Positions 1 to 6,755 are shown, counted from the stretch's first letter. The stretch is 22,770 bases of DNA from Firmicutes bacterium AM41-11 (GCA_003480165.1 QUIQ01000020.1:1-22770), one strand, 5' to 3'. Notes: generated from the letters alone by a model not told the origin. Program-made: numbers and translations.

Positions 1-47
1 TTTCCTTCTGCTTCTAATTGAGCAAGCTTTCTGTTCATGTTATACAT
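1..47 (-). CDS. Start of an unidentified gene, truncated by the window edge
   Basis: Only the first 15 codons are present, beginning MYNMNRKLAQ. The start is supported by a strong AGGAGGA ribosome site at 56-62, nine bases upstream; an in-frame ATG at 38 is less well placed. A cre-like site lies in the leader and a promoter-like -10 (TATGAT, 95-100) further upstream, so the gene is probably under carbon catabolite control. The N-terminus vaguely resembles that of some NAD-binding oxidoreductases, but 15 residues are too few to assign a family. It is divergent from the AraC-type regulator at 243, which may control it. Confidence 0.7.
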   Translation of the reverse strand, partial: MYNMNRKLAQLEAEG

Positions 48-67
48 TTTTCTCTTCCTCCTATAAA

Positions 68-82
68 ATGTAAACGTTTTCT
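68..82 (+). promoter_or_regulatory. Catabolite-responsive element (cre), CcpA binding site
   Basis: ATGTAAACGTTTTCT matches the cre consensus WTGNAANCGNWNNCW at every defined position. It sits between the predicted -10 (95-100) and the ribosome site (56-62) of the left-edge minus-strand gene, so bound CcpA would act as a block just downstream of the transcription start. Another LacI-family operator is possible, since the core AAACGTTT is shared by that family. Confidence 0.65.
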
Positions 83-94
83 TTAATTGTCTTC

Positions 95-117
95 ATCATA
101 CCGGTGGAAATCTGTAA
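95..117 (-). promoter_or_regulatory. Probable promoter of the left-edge gene
   Basis: On the minus strand a TATGAT -10 (95-100) is preceded at 17 bases by AATACA, a weak -35. The predicted start near 88 would place the cre site at about +6 to +20. The -10 is good and the -35 poor, which would suit an activator-dependent promoter. Confidence 0.35.
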
Positions 118-242
118 TGTATTGTAAAAAATGAAACAGTTTTCACACTTAGACAAGTGCTTAAATTTTCAAGTGGATTTACAAGATATTTACATTTGTT
201 CAATAATATTCAATTGCATAAATATCCTTTTTCTTCTACACT

Positions 243-1049
243 ATGCATATGGAAACGCAAATCAAATCAAGAGAAACGATAGAAAATAACGATGCTTCTT
301 TCTTTCGTTCCATTCAAGCATACGGCATAGATTATTGTTACAGCCAAATGGTTGATAACCAGAGCAACCTTCTCATTATTCCGGATGGCTGTATAGACCT
401 TTTATTTGCCTGTAAGCAAGAGAAACCAGAAATCACCTATTATGGACCAATGTCAAAACCACAAGTACAAGACTTACGTCCGGGCTATTATTTTGGCGTT
501 CACTTTTTACCAGGTGAAGTGCCGCAAATCCTCAATAAAGATGCGATTTCCATCCAAAAGCTCTTAAATCACCGCTTGATTATCTATGGAAAAGAACAAA
601 AACGGGATATTAACGCGATGGAAGAAAGTATCCTTTCTTCTACTGACTTTGATTTACAAGTCCAATTGTTTTTAACCTATTATCAAGCCATCTATACACA
701 AACCCATGTAGAAAATAAGAAAAGTGATTGTGTACAGTCCATCTTTGAAAAGATTGATAACAGTCAAGGACAGATTCGTACTAACGAATTATCGGATGAG
801 TTAGCTTATTCTGAGCAATATATCAATCGCTTATTTAAAGAACAGACCGGTCTATCCACAAAAGCCTATTCGAATTTGGTTCGCTTTAAAAAAGCCTGGC
901 AATTGTTAATGAGTCAGGGTAAAAAAACGGATTTGAGCGAACTCTGTCAAAAGTGTGGTTACTATGATCAATCGCATATGATAAAAGCCTTTAAAAAATA
1001 CACCAATCAGACGCCTCAAGCCTTATTAAAGCTTTTGGAAAACGCCTAA
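243..1049 (+). CDS. AraC-family transcriptional regulator with DUF6597-like sensor domain
   Basis: A 268-residue DNA-binding regulator. The C-terminal 100 residues form the double helix-turn-helix of AraC/XylS proteins: first helix pair about 182-202 (NELSDELAYSEQYINRLFKE), second about 231-252, ending in the typical FKKYTNQTPQ. The N-terminal 150 residues carry the IPDGCIDLLF motif (46-55) and a GVHFLPG stretch, as in the beta-sheet sensor domain (DUF6597-like) of many AraC regulators; its ligand cannot be read from sequence. The start at 243 has no recognisable Shine-Dalgarno site, and a second in-frame ATG follows at 249, so initiation may be weak or use unusual leader features. It is transcribed away from the gene at the left edge, the usual layout for a regulator and its target. 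A terminator follows at once. Confidence 0.88.
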   Translation: MHMETQIKSRETIENNDASFFRSIQAYGIDYCYSQMVDNQSNLLIIPDGCIDLLFACKQEKPEITYYGPMSKPQVQDLRPGYYFGVHFLPGEVPQILNKDAISIQKLLNHRLIIYGKEQKRDINAMEESILSSTDFDLQVQLFLTYYQAIYTQTHVENKKSDCVQSIFEKIDNSQGQIRTNELSDELAYSEQYINRLFKEQTGLSTKAYSNLVRFKKAWQLLMSQGKKTDLSELCQKCGYYDQSHMIKAFKKYTNQTPQALLKLLENA

Positions 1050-1062
1050 TTGGTGTTTTTTT
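1039..1062 (+). terminator. Rho-independent terminator of the AraC-type gene
   Basis: Arms AAAACGCC (1039-1046) and GGTGTTTT (1052-1059) pair with one G-T and are followed by a T tract. The hairpin overlaps the last codons of the gene. Confidence 0.65.
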
Positions 1063-1068
1063 CTTCAT

Positions 1069-1095
1069 AAAAAAAGGAGTACCTTACGTACTCCT
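1069..1095 (-). terminator. Rho-independent terminator of the thiolase gene
   Basis: A perfect 8-bp stem, AGGAGTAC (1075-1082) with GTACTCCT (1088-1095), has a five-base loop. Read on the minus strand it is followed by seven T. It lies just beyond the thiolase stop and back to back with the plus-strand terminator. Confidence 0.85.
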
Positions 1096-1112
1096 AATTG
1101 GGAAAGTATCAA

Positions 1113-2306
1113 TTATCCTTCGTATTTTTCAACGATTGTGGCACATCCCATACCACCACCAATGCAAAGTGTAGCTAAACCTTTTTTAGCATCTTCACGT
1201 TTTTGCATTTCATGTAATAAAGTAACTAAGATACGGCATCCACTTGCACCAACTGGGTGACCAAGAGCAACAGCTCCACCGTTTACGTTAACTTTTGACA
1301 TATCGAATTTCAATTCTTTAGCAACCGCAACAGATTGTGCAGCAAACGCTTCGTTTGCTTCAATTAAATCCATGTCATCAACAGTTAAACCAGATTTTGC
1401 CATAACTTTCTTTGTAGCAGCAACTGGGCCAATACCCATGATTTCTGGTTCAACACCAGCTAGAGCACCTTGTACCCAAGTAGCCATAGGTTTAACACCT
1501 AATTCTTTAGCTTTAGCTTCGCTCATTACGACAACAGCAGCAGCTCCATCGTTGATTCCACTAGCGTTACCAGCAGTAACCATTCCGCCTTCTTTACCAG
1601 AGCAGCAACGTAATTTAGATAATGTTTCTACAGTAGTTCCAGGACGAGGTCCTTCATCTTTCTTGAATTCAACAACTTGTTTCTTTACTTTTACAGAAAC
1701 TGGAACGATTTCATCATCGAATCTTCCTTCGTTTTGAGCTTTTTCTGCTTTTTGTTGAGAAATTGCAGAGAATTCATCTAACTCTTCACGAGTTAAATGC
1801 CAACGATCACAGATGTTTTCAGCTGTAATCATCATATGATAGTGATTAAATGCGTCTGTCAAAGCATCGTTTACCATTGTATCAACGATTGTTGAGTTAT
1901 TCATACGGTAACCGAAACGAGCTTTTGTTAATGCATAAGGTGCCATTGACATGTTTTCCATACCACCAGCAACTACGATATCAGCTTGACCAGCTTTAAT
2001 CATTGCAGCAGCTTGGTTAACACAGTTCAAACCAGAACCACAAACAACATTTAATGTAACAGCAGGAACCTCAATTGGTAAACCAGCCTTAATGGAAGCT
2101 TGACGAGCTACGTTTTGACCTTGAGCAGCTTGGATAACACATCCCATTAATACTTCGTCAACTTGATCTGGTTGTACACCAGCACGGTTTAAAGCATCTT
2201 TAATAACAATTGCGCCTAATTCAGCAGCAGGTGTATTGCTTAATGCTCCACCCATTTTACCAATCGCTGTACGACAAGCGCCTGCAATAACGACTTTTTC
2301 TGACAT
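1113..2306 (-). CDS. Acetyl-CoA acetyltransferase (thiolase)
   Basis: A 397-residue biosynthetic-type thiolase that condenses two acetyl-CoA to acetoacetyl-CoA and CoA in the cytoplasm, the first step towards butyrate, ketone or mevalonate products. All catalytic landmarks are present: acyl-accepting Cys89 in [17 protein letters not shown], His350 in [14 protein letters not shown] and the proton-transfer Cys381 in CIGGGMG. Length is standard for the AtoB/ThlA family. The ATG is preceded by GGAGG at good spacing. It has its own promoter and terminator, so it is monocistronic, although citrate synthase, another acetyl-CoA consumer, lies directly upstream on the same strand. No other beta-oxidation or butyrate genes are in the window, so the downstream pathway is not shown here. 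Confidence 0.96.
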   Translation of the reverse strand: MSEKVVIAGACRTAIGKMGGALSNTPAAELGAIVIKDALNRAGVQPDQVDEVLMGCVIQAAQGQNVARQASIKAGLPIEVPAVTLNVVCGSGLNCVNQAAAMIKAGQADIVVAGGMENMSMAPYALTKARFGYRMNNSTIVDTMVNDALTDAFNHYHMMITAENICDRWHLTREELDEFSAISQQKAEKAQNEGRFDDEIVPVSVKVKKQVVEFKKDEGPRPGTTVETLSKLRCCSGKEGGMVTAGNASGINDGAAAVVVMSEAKAKELGVKPMATWVQGALAGVEPEIMGIGPVAATKKVMAKSGLTVDDMDLIEANEAFAAQSVAVAKELKFDMSKVNVNGGAVALGHPVGASGCRILVTLLHEMQKREDAKKGLATLCIGGGMGCATIVEKYEG

Positions 2307-2345
2307 TGTTTTCCTCCATTAGATTGTTAAAATCTTCACAAGATG

Positions 2346-2374
2346 ATTATGCCACAAGTCAACACGGGTTGCAA
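2346..2374 (-). promoter_or_regulatory. Promoter of the thiolase gene
   Basis: On the minus strand a -35 TTGCAA (2369-2374) and a -10 CATAAT (2346-2351) are separated by exactly 17 bases. It begins immediately after the T tract of the citrate synthase terminator, so the thiolase is transcribed independently. Confidence 0.6.
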
Positions 2375-2376
2375 GC

Positions 2377-2410
2377 AAAAAAAACAGAATCCCACAAAAG
2401 CGAGATTCTG
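2377..2410 (-). terminator. Rho-independent terminator of the citrate synthase operon
   Basis: CAGAATC (2385-2391) pairs with GATTCTG (2404-2410). On the minus strand the stem is followed by eight T (2377-2384). Confidence 0.8.
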
Positions 2411-2434
2411 CCTAAAACACAATATTTTTCAATT

Positions 2435-3769
2435 TTATTTTTCATTATGTTCCATGATACTACGATAAGCTGGACGAATGATTTTACCCATTCCAATGAT
2501 TTCTTCCAAACGGTGAGCACTCCATCCAACAATTCGCGCAATCGCAAATAATGGTGTATACAATTCAATAGGAATATCCAACATTTCATATACAAAGCCC
2601 GAATAGAAATCGACATTAGGGCTCACGCCTTTGACAATATGACGTTTTTCAGCAATCAATGTACTGGCTTGTTTTTCAACCATCTTATATAGAGCCATAT
2701 CTTTATCACGGCCTTTGGCCTTTGCCAAAGATTCAGCACAGTTTTTAAGAATCAACTCTCTTGGATCACTTAAAGAATATACTGCATGACCCATACCATA
2801 AATCAATCCTTTTCCATCAAAGGCTTGCCGATCTAAAATCTTTCCTAAGTAGGTACGCACTTCTTCTTCATCTTCGTAATTTGATACGTGAGAGCGAATA
2901 TCATCCATCATATTCATTACGCGAATGTTTGCCCCACCATGTTTTGGCCCTTTTAAACTTGACATGGCTGCCGCAATTGCGGAATAGGTGTCGCTTCCTG
3001 TTGAAGTGACAACACGCGTTGTAAAGGTAGAGTTATTTCCTCCACCATGGTCCATATGCAGCAATAAACAAGTATCTAAGACTTTGGCTTCCAATTGGGT
3101 ATAAGAACTATCTGGACGTAACATACGCAAGAAGTTTTCCGCTGTCGAAAGGGATGGGTCCGGACGGTGAATATACATACTTTGCATATTATTGTAATGG
3201 TTATCGGCATGATAACTGTAAATAGCCAACATTGGGAAAACCGCAATTAATTCAATCGCTTGGCGGATATTATTGGCAATCGAATCATCACCTATATTCT
3301 CATCATAACTCGCTAAAGTCAGAATCGAACGCGTCATCATATTCATAATGTCATGGGTTGGCGCTTTCATGATTACATCACGTACAAAGTTGGTTGGAAG
3401 CCGACGGCTCTCTCCGAGTTTTTGGAAGAATTCATCTAATTGTTCTGGTGTTGGCATCTTTCCAAATAAAAGCAAGTAAGCCACTTTTTCAAAACCCAGT
3501 TCATCTTTTCCTAAACTGTCGACTAAAGTAGAGATACGATAGCCTCGATACCATAATTCCCCTTCAATCGGTACTCGTTTACCATGAACACTTTTAAATC
3601 CATTTAATTCAGAAATTCGGGTCAATCCGGTTAAAACACCTTGGCCAGATTCATCCCGAAGGCCACGATTGACTCCATATTCATGAAATAATTTATCCGA
3701 TATATAATTCTTTTCAACGCATTCTTTTTCTTTTTCTAACGCGTAATCGTAAACATCACGATCATTCAT
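2435..3769 (-). CDS. gltA: Citrate synthase
   Basis: A 444-residue enzyme that condenses acetyl-CoA and oxaloacetate to citrate. The catalytic triad is visible: His277 in SLKGPKHGGA, His328 in YGMGHAVYS and Asp387 in NVDFYSG. HMDHGGGNNSTF (238-249) and the C-terminal arginine region (IVGWSAHRLEE) are typical. An N-terminal extension of about 45 residues makes it longer than the 370-residue Bacillus CitZ type and resembles the longer clostridial form. The ribosome site GGAGG lies in the last codons of the upstream MarR-like gene, only two bases away, so translation is coupled. No aconitase or isocitrate dehydrogenase is nearby; the usual role in such fermenters is a partial oxidative branch to 2-oxoglutarate and glutamate, which is inference here. 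Confidence 0.96.
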   Translation of the reverse strand: MNDRDVYDYALEKEKECVEKNYISDKLFHEYGVNRGLRDESGQGVLTGLTRISELNGFKSVHGKRVPIEGELWYRGYRISTLVDSLGKDELGFEKVAYLLLFGKMPTPEQLDEFFQKLGESRRLPTNFVRDVIMKAPTHDIMNMMTRSILTLASYDENIGDDSIANNIRQAIELIAVFPMLAIYSYHADNHYNNMQSMYIHRPDPSLSTAENFLRMLRPDSSYTQLEAKVLDTCLLLHMDHGGGNNSTFTTRVVTSTGSDTYSAIAAAMSSLKGPKHGGANIRVMNMMDDIRSHVSNYEDEEEVRTYLGKILDRQAFDGKGLIYGMGHAVYSLSDPRELILKNCAESLAKAKGRDKDMALYKMVEKQASTLIAEKRHIVKGVSPNVDFYSGFVYEMLDIPIELYTPLFAIARIVGWSAHRLEEIIGMGKIIRPAYRSIMEHNEK

Positions 3770-3771
3770 CT

Positions 3772-4242
3772 TTATTCCTCCATCTCGCCTACCATATCAT
3801 TCATAATTTCTTCTAAGTCAGAAATATCTTTCATCATCTGAATAAAACGGTCTTGGCCGAATTTATCGATAACTTTTTGATAGAACGTCTCCAAACTTTC
3901 TTTCTGCTTTTTGGTTACATCCAAACCACTTTCTGTGATTTCCAGATACGTTCCTTCATCCCCATTGCCATCAAACTTCCAACTGACCCACTCTTGAGAA
4001 GCCAGGGTACGGGCAATATCACTCACTCTGCGTAATGGCAGTTTGGTTTCTTCTGCTAAATCTTTCATATAGATTTTCTTTTGATCTGCTTGGGAATGAC
4101 GAGCTAGAATCAACATCAACATAAAGTCTGCAGAATCCATCGTTTGAAATAATTTACTCGATAAATCTAGACGATCCGTCATCGCATGGCTGACCACATG
4201 TCGCAACAAATGCACAATACTCGTGTTCTCTTTTTGTTCCAT
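3772..4242 (-). CDS. MarR-like winged-helix regulator (second of a tandem pair)
   Basis: A 156-residue protein. Residues about 57-105 read as a winged helix: MKDLAEETKLPLRRVSDIAR (recognition helix) followed by the wing WVSWKFDGNGDEGTYLEITESG. Flanking helices at both ends fit the dimerisation helices of MarR proteins. It lacks the usual basic DPRDRR-type wing tip, being acidic there (GNGDEG), so DNA binding may differ from its neighbour. It starts five bases after the first MarR gene ends with only a weak GGGG ribosome site and leads by two bases into citrate synthase. Effector and targets are unknown; autoregulation and control of citrate synthase are likely from the operon layout. Confidence 0.75.
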   Translation of the reverse strand: MEQKENTSIVHLLRHVVSHAMTDRLDLSSKLFQTMDSADFMLMLILARHSQADQKKIYMKDLAEETKLPLRRVSDIARTLASQEWVSWKFDGNGDEGTYLEITESGLDVTKKQKESLETFYQKVIDKFGQDRFIQMMKDISDLEEIMNDMVGEMEE

Positions 4243-4247
4243 ATTTT

Positions 4248-4682
4248 TTACCCCAATTCTTCTATAATATTTCTATTGATGACTTGGGCAATTTCTAAAA
4301 ATTGCGTCATTTGCTCCGGACTAATTTGTCGAAATAACTTTCGATGGATTGATTCCATTGCTTCATCAACCTGAGCCAAGATTTCACTTGCGTATTCCGT
4401 TACAAAACAATGAAAAACCCGATGGTCATGTTTATCTACTTCCATACGAAGATACCCAGCTTTTCCCAATCGTTTCATCGATTGCGAAATATGTCCCCGG
4501 GTAAACATCTGAAGTTCATAAATATGTTTCGGTGTATTGTTTTCTTTTGCTTGACTCAAATAATTTAAAATAAATAAATCAATTTTACACAAACCATATT
4601 TCTTCTGGATTTCAGCTGTATTGCGATCAAATAAACGCCGATATTCACTTCCGTTCAGCAGAGCATCTAGATTCGTTTGCAT
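4248..4682 (-). CDS. MarR-family transcriptional regulator (first of a tandem pair)
   Basis: A 144-residue MarR-type regulator. Near residues 40-95 lie a helix-turn-helix (IYELQMFTRGHISQSMKRLGKAGYL) and a wing with the family's basic tip, EVDKHDHRVFHCFVTE. The start at 4682 is preferred because GGAGG lies five bases upstream of it; the in-frame ATG at 4694 overlaps that ribosome site and has none of its own. It heads an operon with a second MarR-like gene and citrate synthase. The upstream region holds palindromes over the predicted promoter, so it is probably autoregulated. The ligand is unknown. Confidence 0.85.
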   Translation of the reverse strand: MQTNLDALLNGSEYRRLFDRNTAEIQKKYGLCKIDLFILNYLSQAKENNTPKHIYELQMFTRGHISQSMKRLGKAGYLRMEVDKHDHRVFHCFVTEYASEILAQVDEAMESIHRKLFRQISPEQMTQFLEIAQVINRNIIEELG

Positions 4683-4720
4683 AGAGTCCTCCATTCATTT
4701 AATTTTAAACTAGTAAATTC

Positions 4721-4749
4721 ATTCTACGCCAAAATGAAATTTTTTACAA
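4721..4749 (-). promoter_or_regulatory. Promoter of the MarR-MarR-citrate synthase operon
   Basis: On the minus strand -35 TTGTAA (4744-4749) and -10 TAGAAT (4721-4726) are 17 bases apart. The -35 lies inside an inverted repeat that could be the regulator's operator. Confidence 0.55.
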
Positions 4750-4754
4750 ATTTC
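4736..4754. promoter_or_regulatory. Candidate MarR operator
   Basis: A perfect inverted repeat, GAAATTT (4736-4742) and AAATTTC (4748-4754) around a five-base centre, covers the -35 of the MarR operon. The size and position suit a MarR dimer repressing its own promoter. A second weaker pair, TTCATT (4718-4723) and AATGAA (4733-4738), flanks the promoter spacer. Confidence 0.4.
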
Positions 4755-4773
4755 TTGAAACAAATATGAAAAC

Positions 4774-4802
4774 TTTTCAACTTCTAAGTCTTATGATACT
4801 GT
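4774..4802 (+). promoter_or_regulatory. Possible birA promoter
   Basis: TTTTCA (4774-4779) and TACTGT (4797-4802) are 17 bases apart, with a start expected near 4809 and the AAGGA ribosome site at 4815-4819. The -35 lies within a 13-base palindrome, TGAAAACTTTTCA (4767-4779). Confidence 0.3.
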
Positions 4803-4822
4803 GATTAAAGAAAGAAGGACCT

Positions 4823-5776
4823 ATGACACTAAAAGAAAATATTCTCCGCCAACTCTTAAATCAAGACGACCAAGCTATTTCTGGGCAAAGTCTCTGTGAT
4901 CAATTTGGGGTCTCCCGAACCGCGGTTTGGAAAGCCATACAAGCGCTAAAAAAAGAGGGTTACTTGATTGAAGCCAAAACCAATAAAGGCTATCAATTAC
5001 TGCAAGATCAAGACAGCCTCGATGAAAGCCATATTCGTCAATACTTAAAAGAAGATGTTCCCCTATATCTTTTTGAAACCATTGATTCAACCAATAATTA
5101 TGCTAAGAAAATTGCCATTGATGGCGCTAGACACGGCTCGTTAATTGTTGCCAACCATCAAAGTGCTGGTAGAGGCCGACAAGGCCATACCTTTTATTCA
5201 CCGGCTGATAAAGGCATCTATATGACCATTTTATTGCGTCCCAAAGAGCCCTTACAAGAGCTTTTAAAATGCACCTTAGCAGCTGGGGTTGCAACCTGTC
5301 AGGCCATTGAAGAGCTTTGTTATATCACCCCACAAATCAAATGGGTCAATGACATTTTTATCGACAAGAAAAAAATCTGTGGCATTTTAACCGAAGCTAC
5401 AAGCAATTTTGAATCCCAGCAAATTGATTCCGTCATTGTGGGAATCGGTATCAACTGCAAGCCAATTCAATTTCCAGAAGAATTAAAAAAGATTGCCGGT
5501 AGTCTAGACCAGCAATCCCTACATCGTGCCGCTTTAGTTGCTTCCATTTATACGCATTTTATGCACTGGATGAATCAGTTATCCAGCCCGACTTTATTAG
5601 ATGAATATAAGAAGCGTTCGCTCTTAATTGGCAAAGAAATCATCTATACCCTTAATAATGAAAAGAAAATAGGAAAAGTACTTGATATCAACCAAGATGG
5701 CAATCTCGTCCTCCAACAAGGTAATAAAACCATCACCCTCTATTCAGGCGAAGTATCTGTGAAAGACTGGAATTGA
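4823..5776 (+). CDS. birA: Bifunctional biotin-protein ligase / biotin operon repressor BirA
   Basis: A 317-residue group II biotin protein ligase. The N-terminal winged helix (about 5-60, with LCDQFGVSRTAVWKAIQALKKEGY) binds DNA. The ligase domain has the biotinyl-AMP loop GRGRQG (116-121), KWVND (173-177) and DKKKICGIL (181-189) with the catalytic lysine; a small C-terminal SH3-like domain ends the protein. It makes biotinyl-AMP and transfers biotin to carboxylase or decarboxylase carrier domains; the holo-repressor also binds operators. A BirA box lies over the nearby bioY promoter (6663-6695), so the regulatory partner is in the window. An AAGGA ribosome site precedes the ATG. The last 37 bases overlap the end of the convergent DUF1284 gene. 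Confidence 0.96.
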   Translation: MTLKENILRQLLNQDDQAISGQSLCDQFGVSRTAVWKAIQALKKEGYLIEAKTNKGYQLLQDQDSLDESHIRQYLKEDVPLYLFETIDSTNNYAKKIAIDGARHGSLIVANHQSAGRGRQGHTFYSPADKGIYMTILLRPKEPLQELLKCTLAAGVATCQAIEELCYITPQIKWVNDIFIDKKKICGILTEATSNFESQQIDSVIVGIGINCKPIQFPEELKKIAGSLDQQSLHRAALVASIYTHFMHWMNQLSSPTLLDEYKKRSLLIGKEIIYTLNNEKKIGKVLDINQDGNLVLQQGNKTITLYSGEVSVKDWN

Positions 5777-6111
5777 TCCAGTCTTTTTTTACACAAAGAA
5801 AACCATTGACAATCTGGACAAATTTCATAAAGATCAATCCCCGCAAAAATTGCTTTTTGTTCTGCCCAATTTCCTCTATCTTTACAAACGATGGCTTTTA
5901 CCTTGGCATCATATCTATTTACCTTTTCAGATGTACAGCTTCCCTCTATGCAATGTGGGCACTTGTTACAAATTTCATCACAGCCTTCTATCCATTCTAC
6001 ATCTTTAAGGTTCTCTATAATATGCTGCATATTTTTCACAAACGCATCCGAATACCCTTTCTCTTCAAAAGAAAGGCAACATAAGCCGTGATGATAACGC
6101 AATTTAGTCAA
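5740..6111 (-). CDS. DUF1284 family cysteine-rich protein
   Basis: A 123-residue protein with the DUF1284 signature: LRYHHGLCCLSFEEKGYS (4-21), the cluster CDEICNKCPHCIEGSC (44-59) and a C-terminal CPDCQWFSLC (98-107). Eleven cysteines in total suggest a metal or Fe-S site; the biochemical role is not established. Translation starts at TTG (6111), overlapping the bioY stop by eight bases; no ATG exists upstream in frame before a stop, and a GGTG before the TTG is the only ribosome-site-like sequence, so coupling to bioY is likely. Being in the BirA-controlled transcript ties it to biotin supply. The C-terminal codons run antisense through the end of birA and its terminator hairpin. Confidence 0.82.
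   Translation of the reverse strand: MTKLRYHHGLCCLSFEEKGYSDAFVKNMQHIIENLKDVEWIEGCDEICNKCPHCIEGSCTSEKVNRYDAKVKAIVCKDRGNWAEQKAIFAGIDLYEICPDCQWFSLCKKRLDQFQSFTDTSPE
5762..5790 (+). terminator. Rho-independent terminator of birA
   Basis: A perfect 10-bp stem, AAAGACTGGA (5762-5771) with TCCAGTCTTT (5777-5786), has a five-base loop containing the birA stop codon and runs into a T tract. It also encodes the last residues of the opposing DUF1284 gene. Confidence 0.88.
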
Positions 6112-6619
6112 AATGCACCACTTTTTCTAATTGAGGAAGCAATAGACAAACCAGCACAATTTTTGCGATATCACCGGGAATAAACGGTAAGACGCAAATC
6201 GTTAAAGCTGAGACTAGACTAGTTTGAGCAACAAACATGAACCAAATAGTCCCTAATAAATAAAGAACGAGTTCTCCAACTAAGATACTTCCAACTAAAT
6301 ACGGTAACGTTTTTTTCTTATATAAAAAGCCCGTCAAAAAAGCCAAGAATAAATAGCCAATCATATAGCCACCCGTAGGCCCAAATAAACAAGTAAAGCC
6401 AGAACTATAGCCGGCAAATACAGGTAAGCCAACCCAGCCTAATACCAAATAGATCAAAACACTCAATGTTCCTAATTGTGCTCCAAGTAAGGCTCCAGCT
6501 AACATGACCCCTAGCGTAGCCAATGAAATTGGAACCGCTCCAACAGGAATCGATAAAGGTGAAATCACACATAACACCGCTGCCATTAAAGCACAATAAA
6601 CCATTTTTTTATTTTTCAT
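6104..6619 (-). CDS. bioY: Biotin transporter BioY (ECF substrate-binding subunit)
   Basis: A 171-residue, six-helix membrane protein. The BioY hallmark runs through VYLVLG-like helix 3 into GWVGLPVFAGYSSGF and FGPTGGYMIGYL, followed by hydrophobic helices. It captures biotin and works with a shared energising module (EcfT and two ATPases) that is not encoded here. The start at 6619 is chosen because GAGGG (6626-6630) is six bases upstream; the ATG at 6625 abuts that ribosome site. A BirA operator overlaps the promoter, so transcription should fall when biotin is plentiful. It is followed with an eight-base overlap by the DUF1284 gene. Confidence 0.95.
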   Translation of the reverse strand: MKNKKMVYCALMAAVLCVISPLSIPVGAVPISLATLGVMLAGALLGAQLGTLSVLIYLVLGWVGLPVFAGYSSGFTCLFGPTGGYMIGYLFLAFLTGFLYKKKTLPYLVGSILVGELVLYLLGTIWFMFVAQTSLVSALTICVLPFIPGDIAKIVLVCLLLPQLEKVVHFD

Positions 6620-6642
6620 ACACATCCCTCTACTTGCCCTTT

Positions 6643-6670
6643 ACAATACCATAGATAAAACAATTGTCAA
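6643..6670 (-). promoter_or_regulatory. Promoter of bioY-DUF1284
   Basis: A consensus -35 TTGACA (6665-6670) and a -10 TATTGT (6643-6648) are separated by 16 bases on the minus strand. The -35 is part of the right arm of the BirA box. Confidence 0.7.
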
Positions 6671-6695
6671 CCAAATGGTATTTTGCGTTAACAAT
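6663..6695 (-). promoter_or_regulatory. BirA operator (biotin box) upstream of bioY
   Basis: On the minus strand ATTGTTAAC (6687-6695) and GTTGACAAT (6663-6671) are inverted arms matching at eight of nine positions around a 15-base spacer. This agrees with the Firmicutes BirA box (TTGTTAAC, about 15 bases, GTTAACAA). The downstream arm contains the -35 hexamer, so bound holo-BirA would exclude RNA polymerase. Confidence 0.88.
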
Positions 6696-6726
6696 TAAAT
6701 ATTCTTACGCAGTTTGGGAATTATTC

Positions 6727-6755
6727 TTTCTTTTTGTCCAGGCTTTCTTTATAAT
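6727..6755 (+). promoter_or_regulatory. Promoter of the lactate permease gene
   Basis: A perfect -10 TATAAT (6750-6755) lies 25 bases upstream of the ATG. The hexamer 17 bases before it (TTTCTT, 6727-6732) is a poor -35, so an activator may be needed. Confidence 0.45.

Noticed and set aside
1372..1737. 121-codon plus-strand ORF inside the thiolase gene
   Set aside because: It is antisense to a fully conserved thiolase, rich in Ser/Thr/Pro low-complexity runs, with no ribosome site.
4682..4694. Longer start for the first MarR gene at 4694
   Set aside because: That ATG overlaps the GGAGG site that serves the ATG at 4682.
5773..6084. 103-codon plus-strand ORF opposite the DUF1284 gene
   Set aside because: It begins within the birA terminator and lies antisense to a gene with clear cysteine motifs; no ribosome site.
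6727..6755. Biotin control of the lactate permease by the divergent BirA box
   Set aside because: The box is more than 50 bases upstream of the lctP -10 and does not overlap its promoter.
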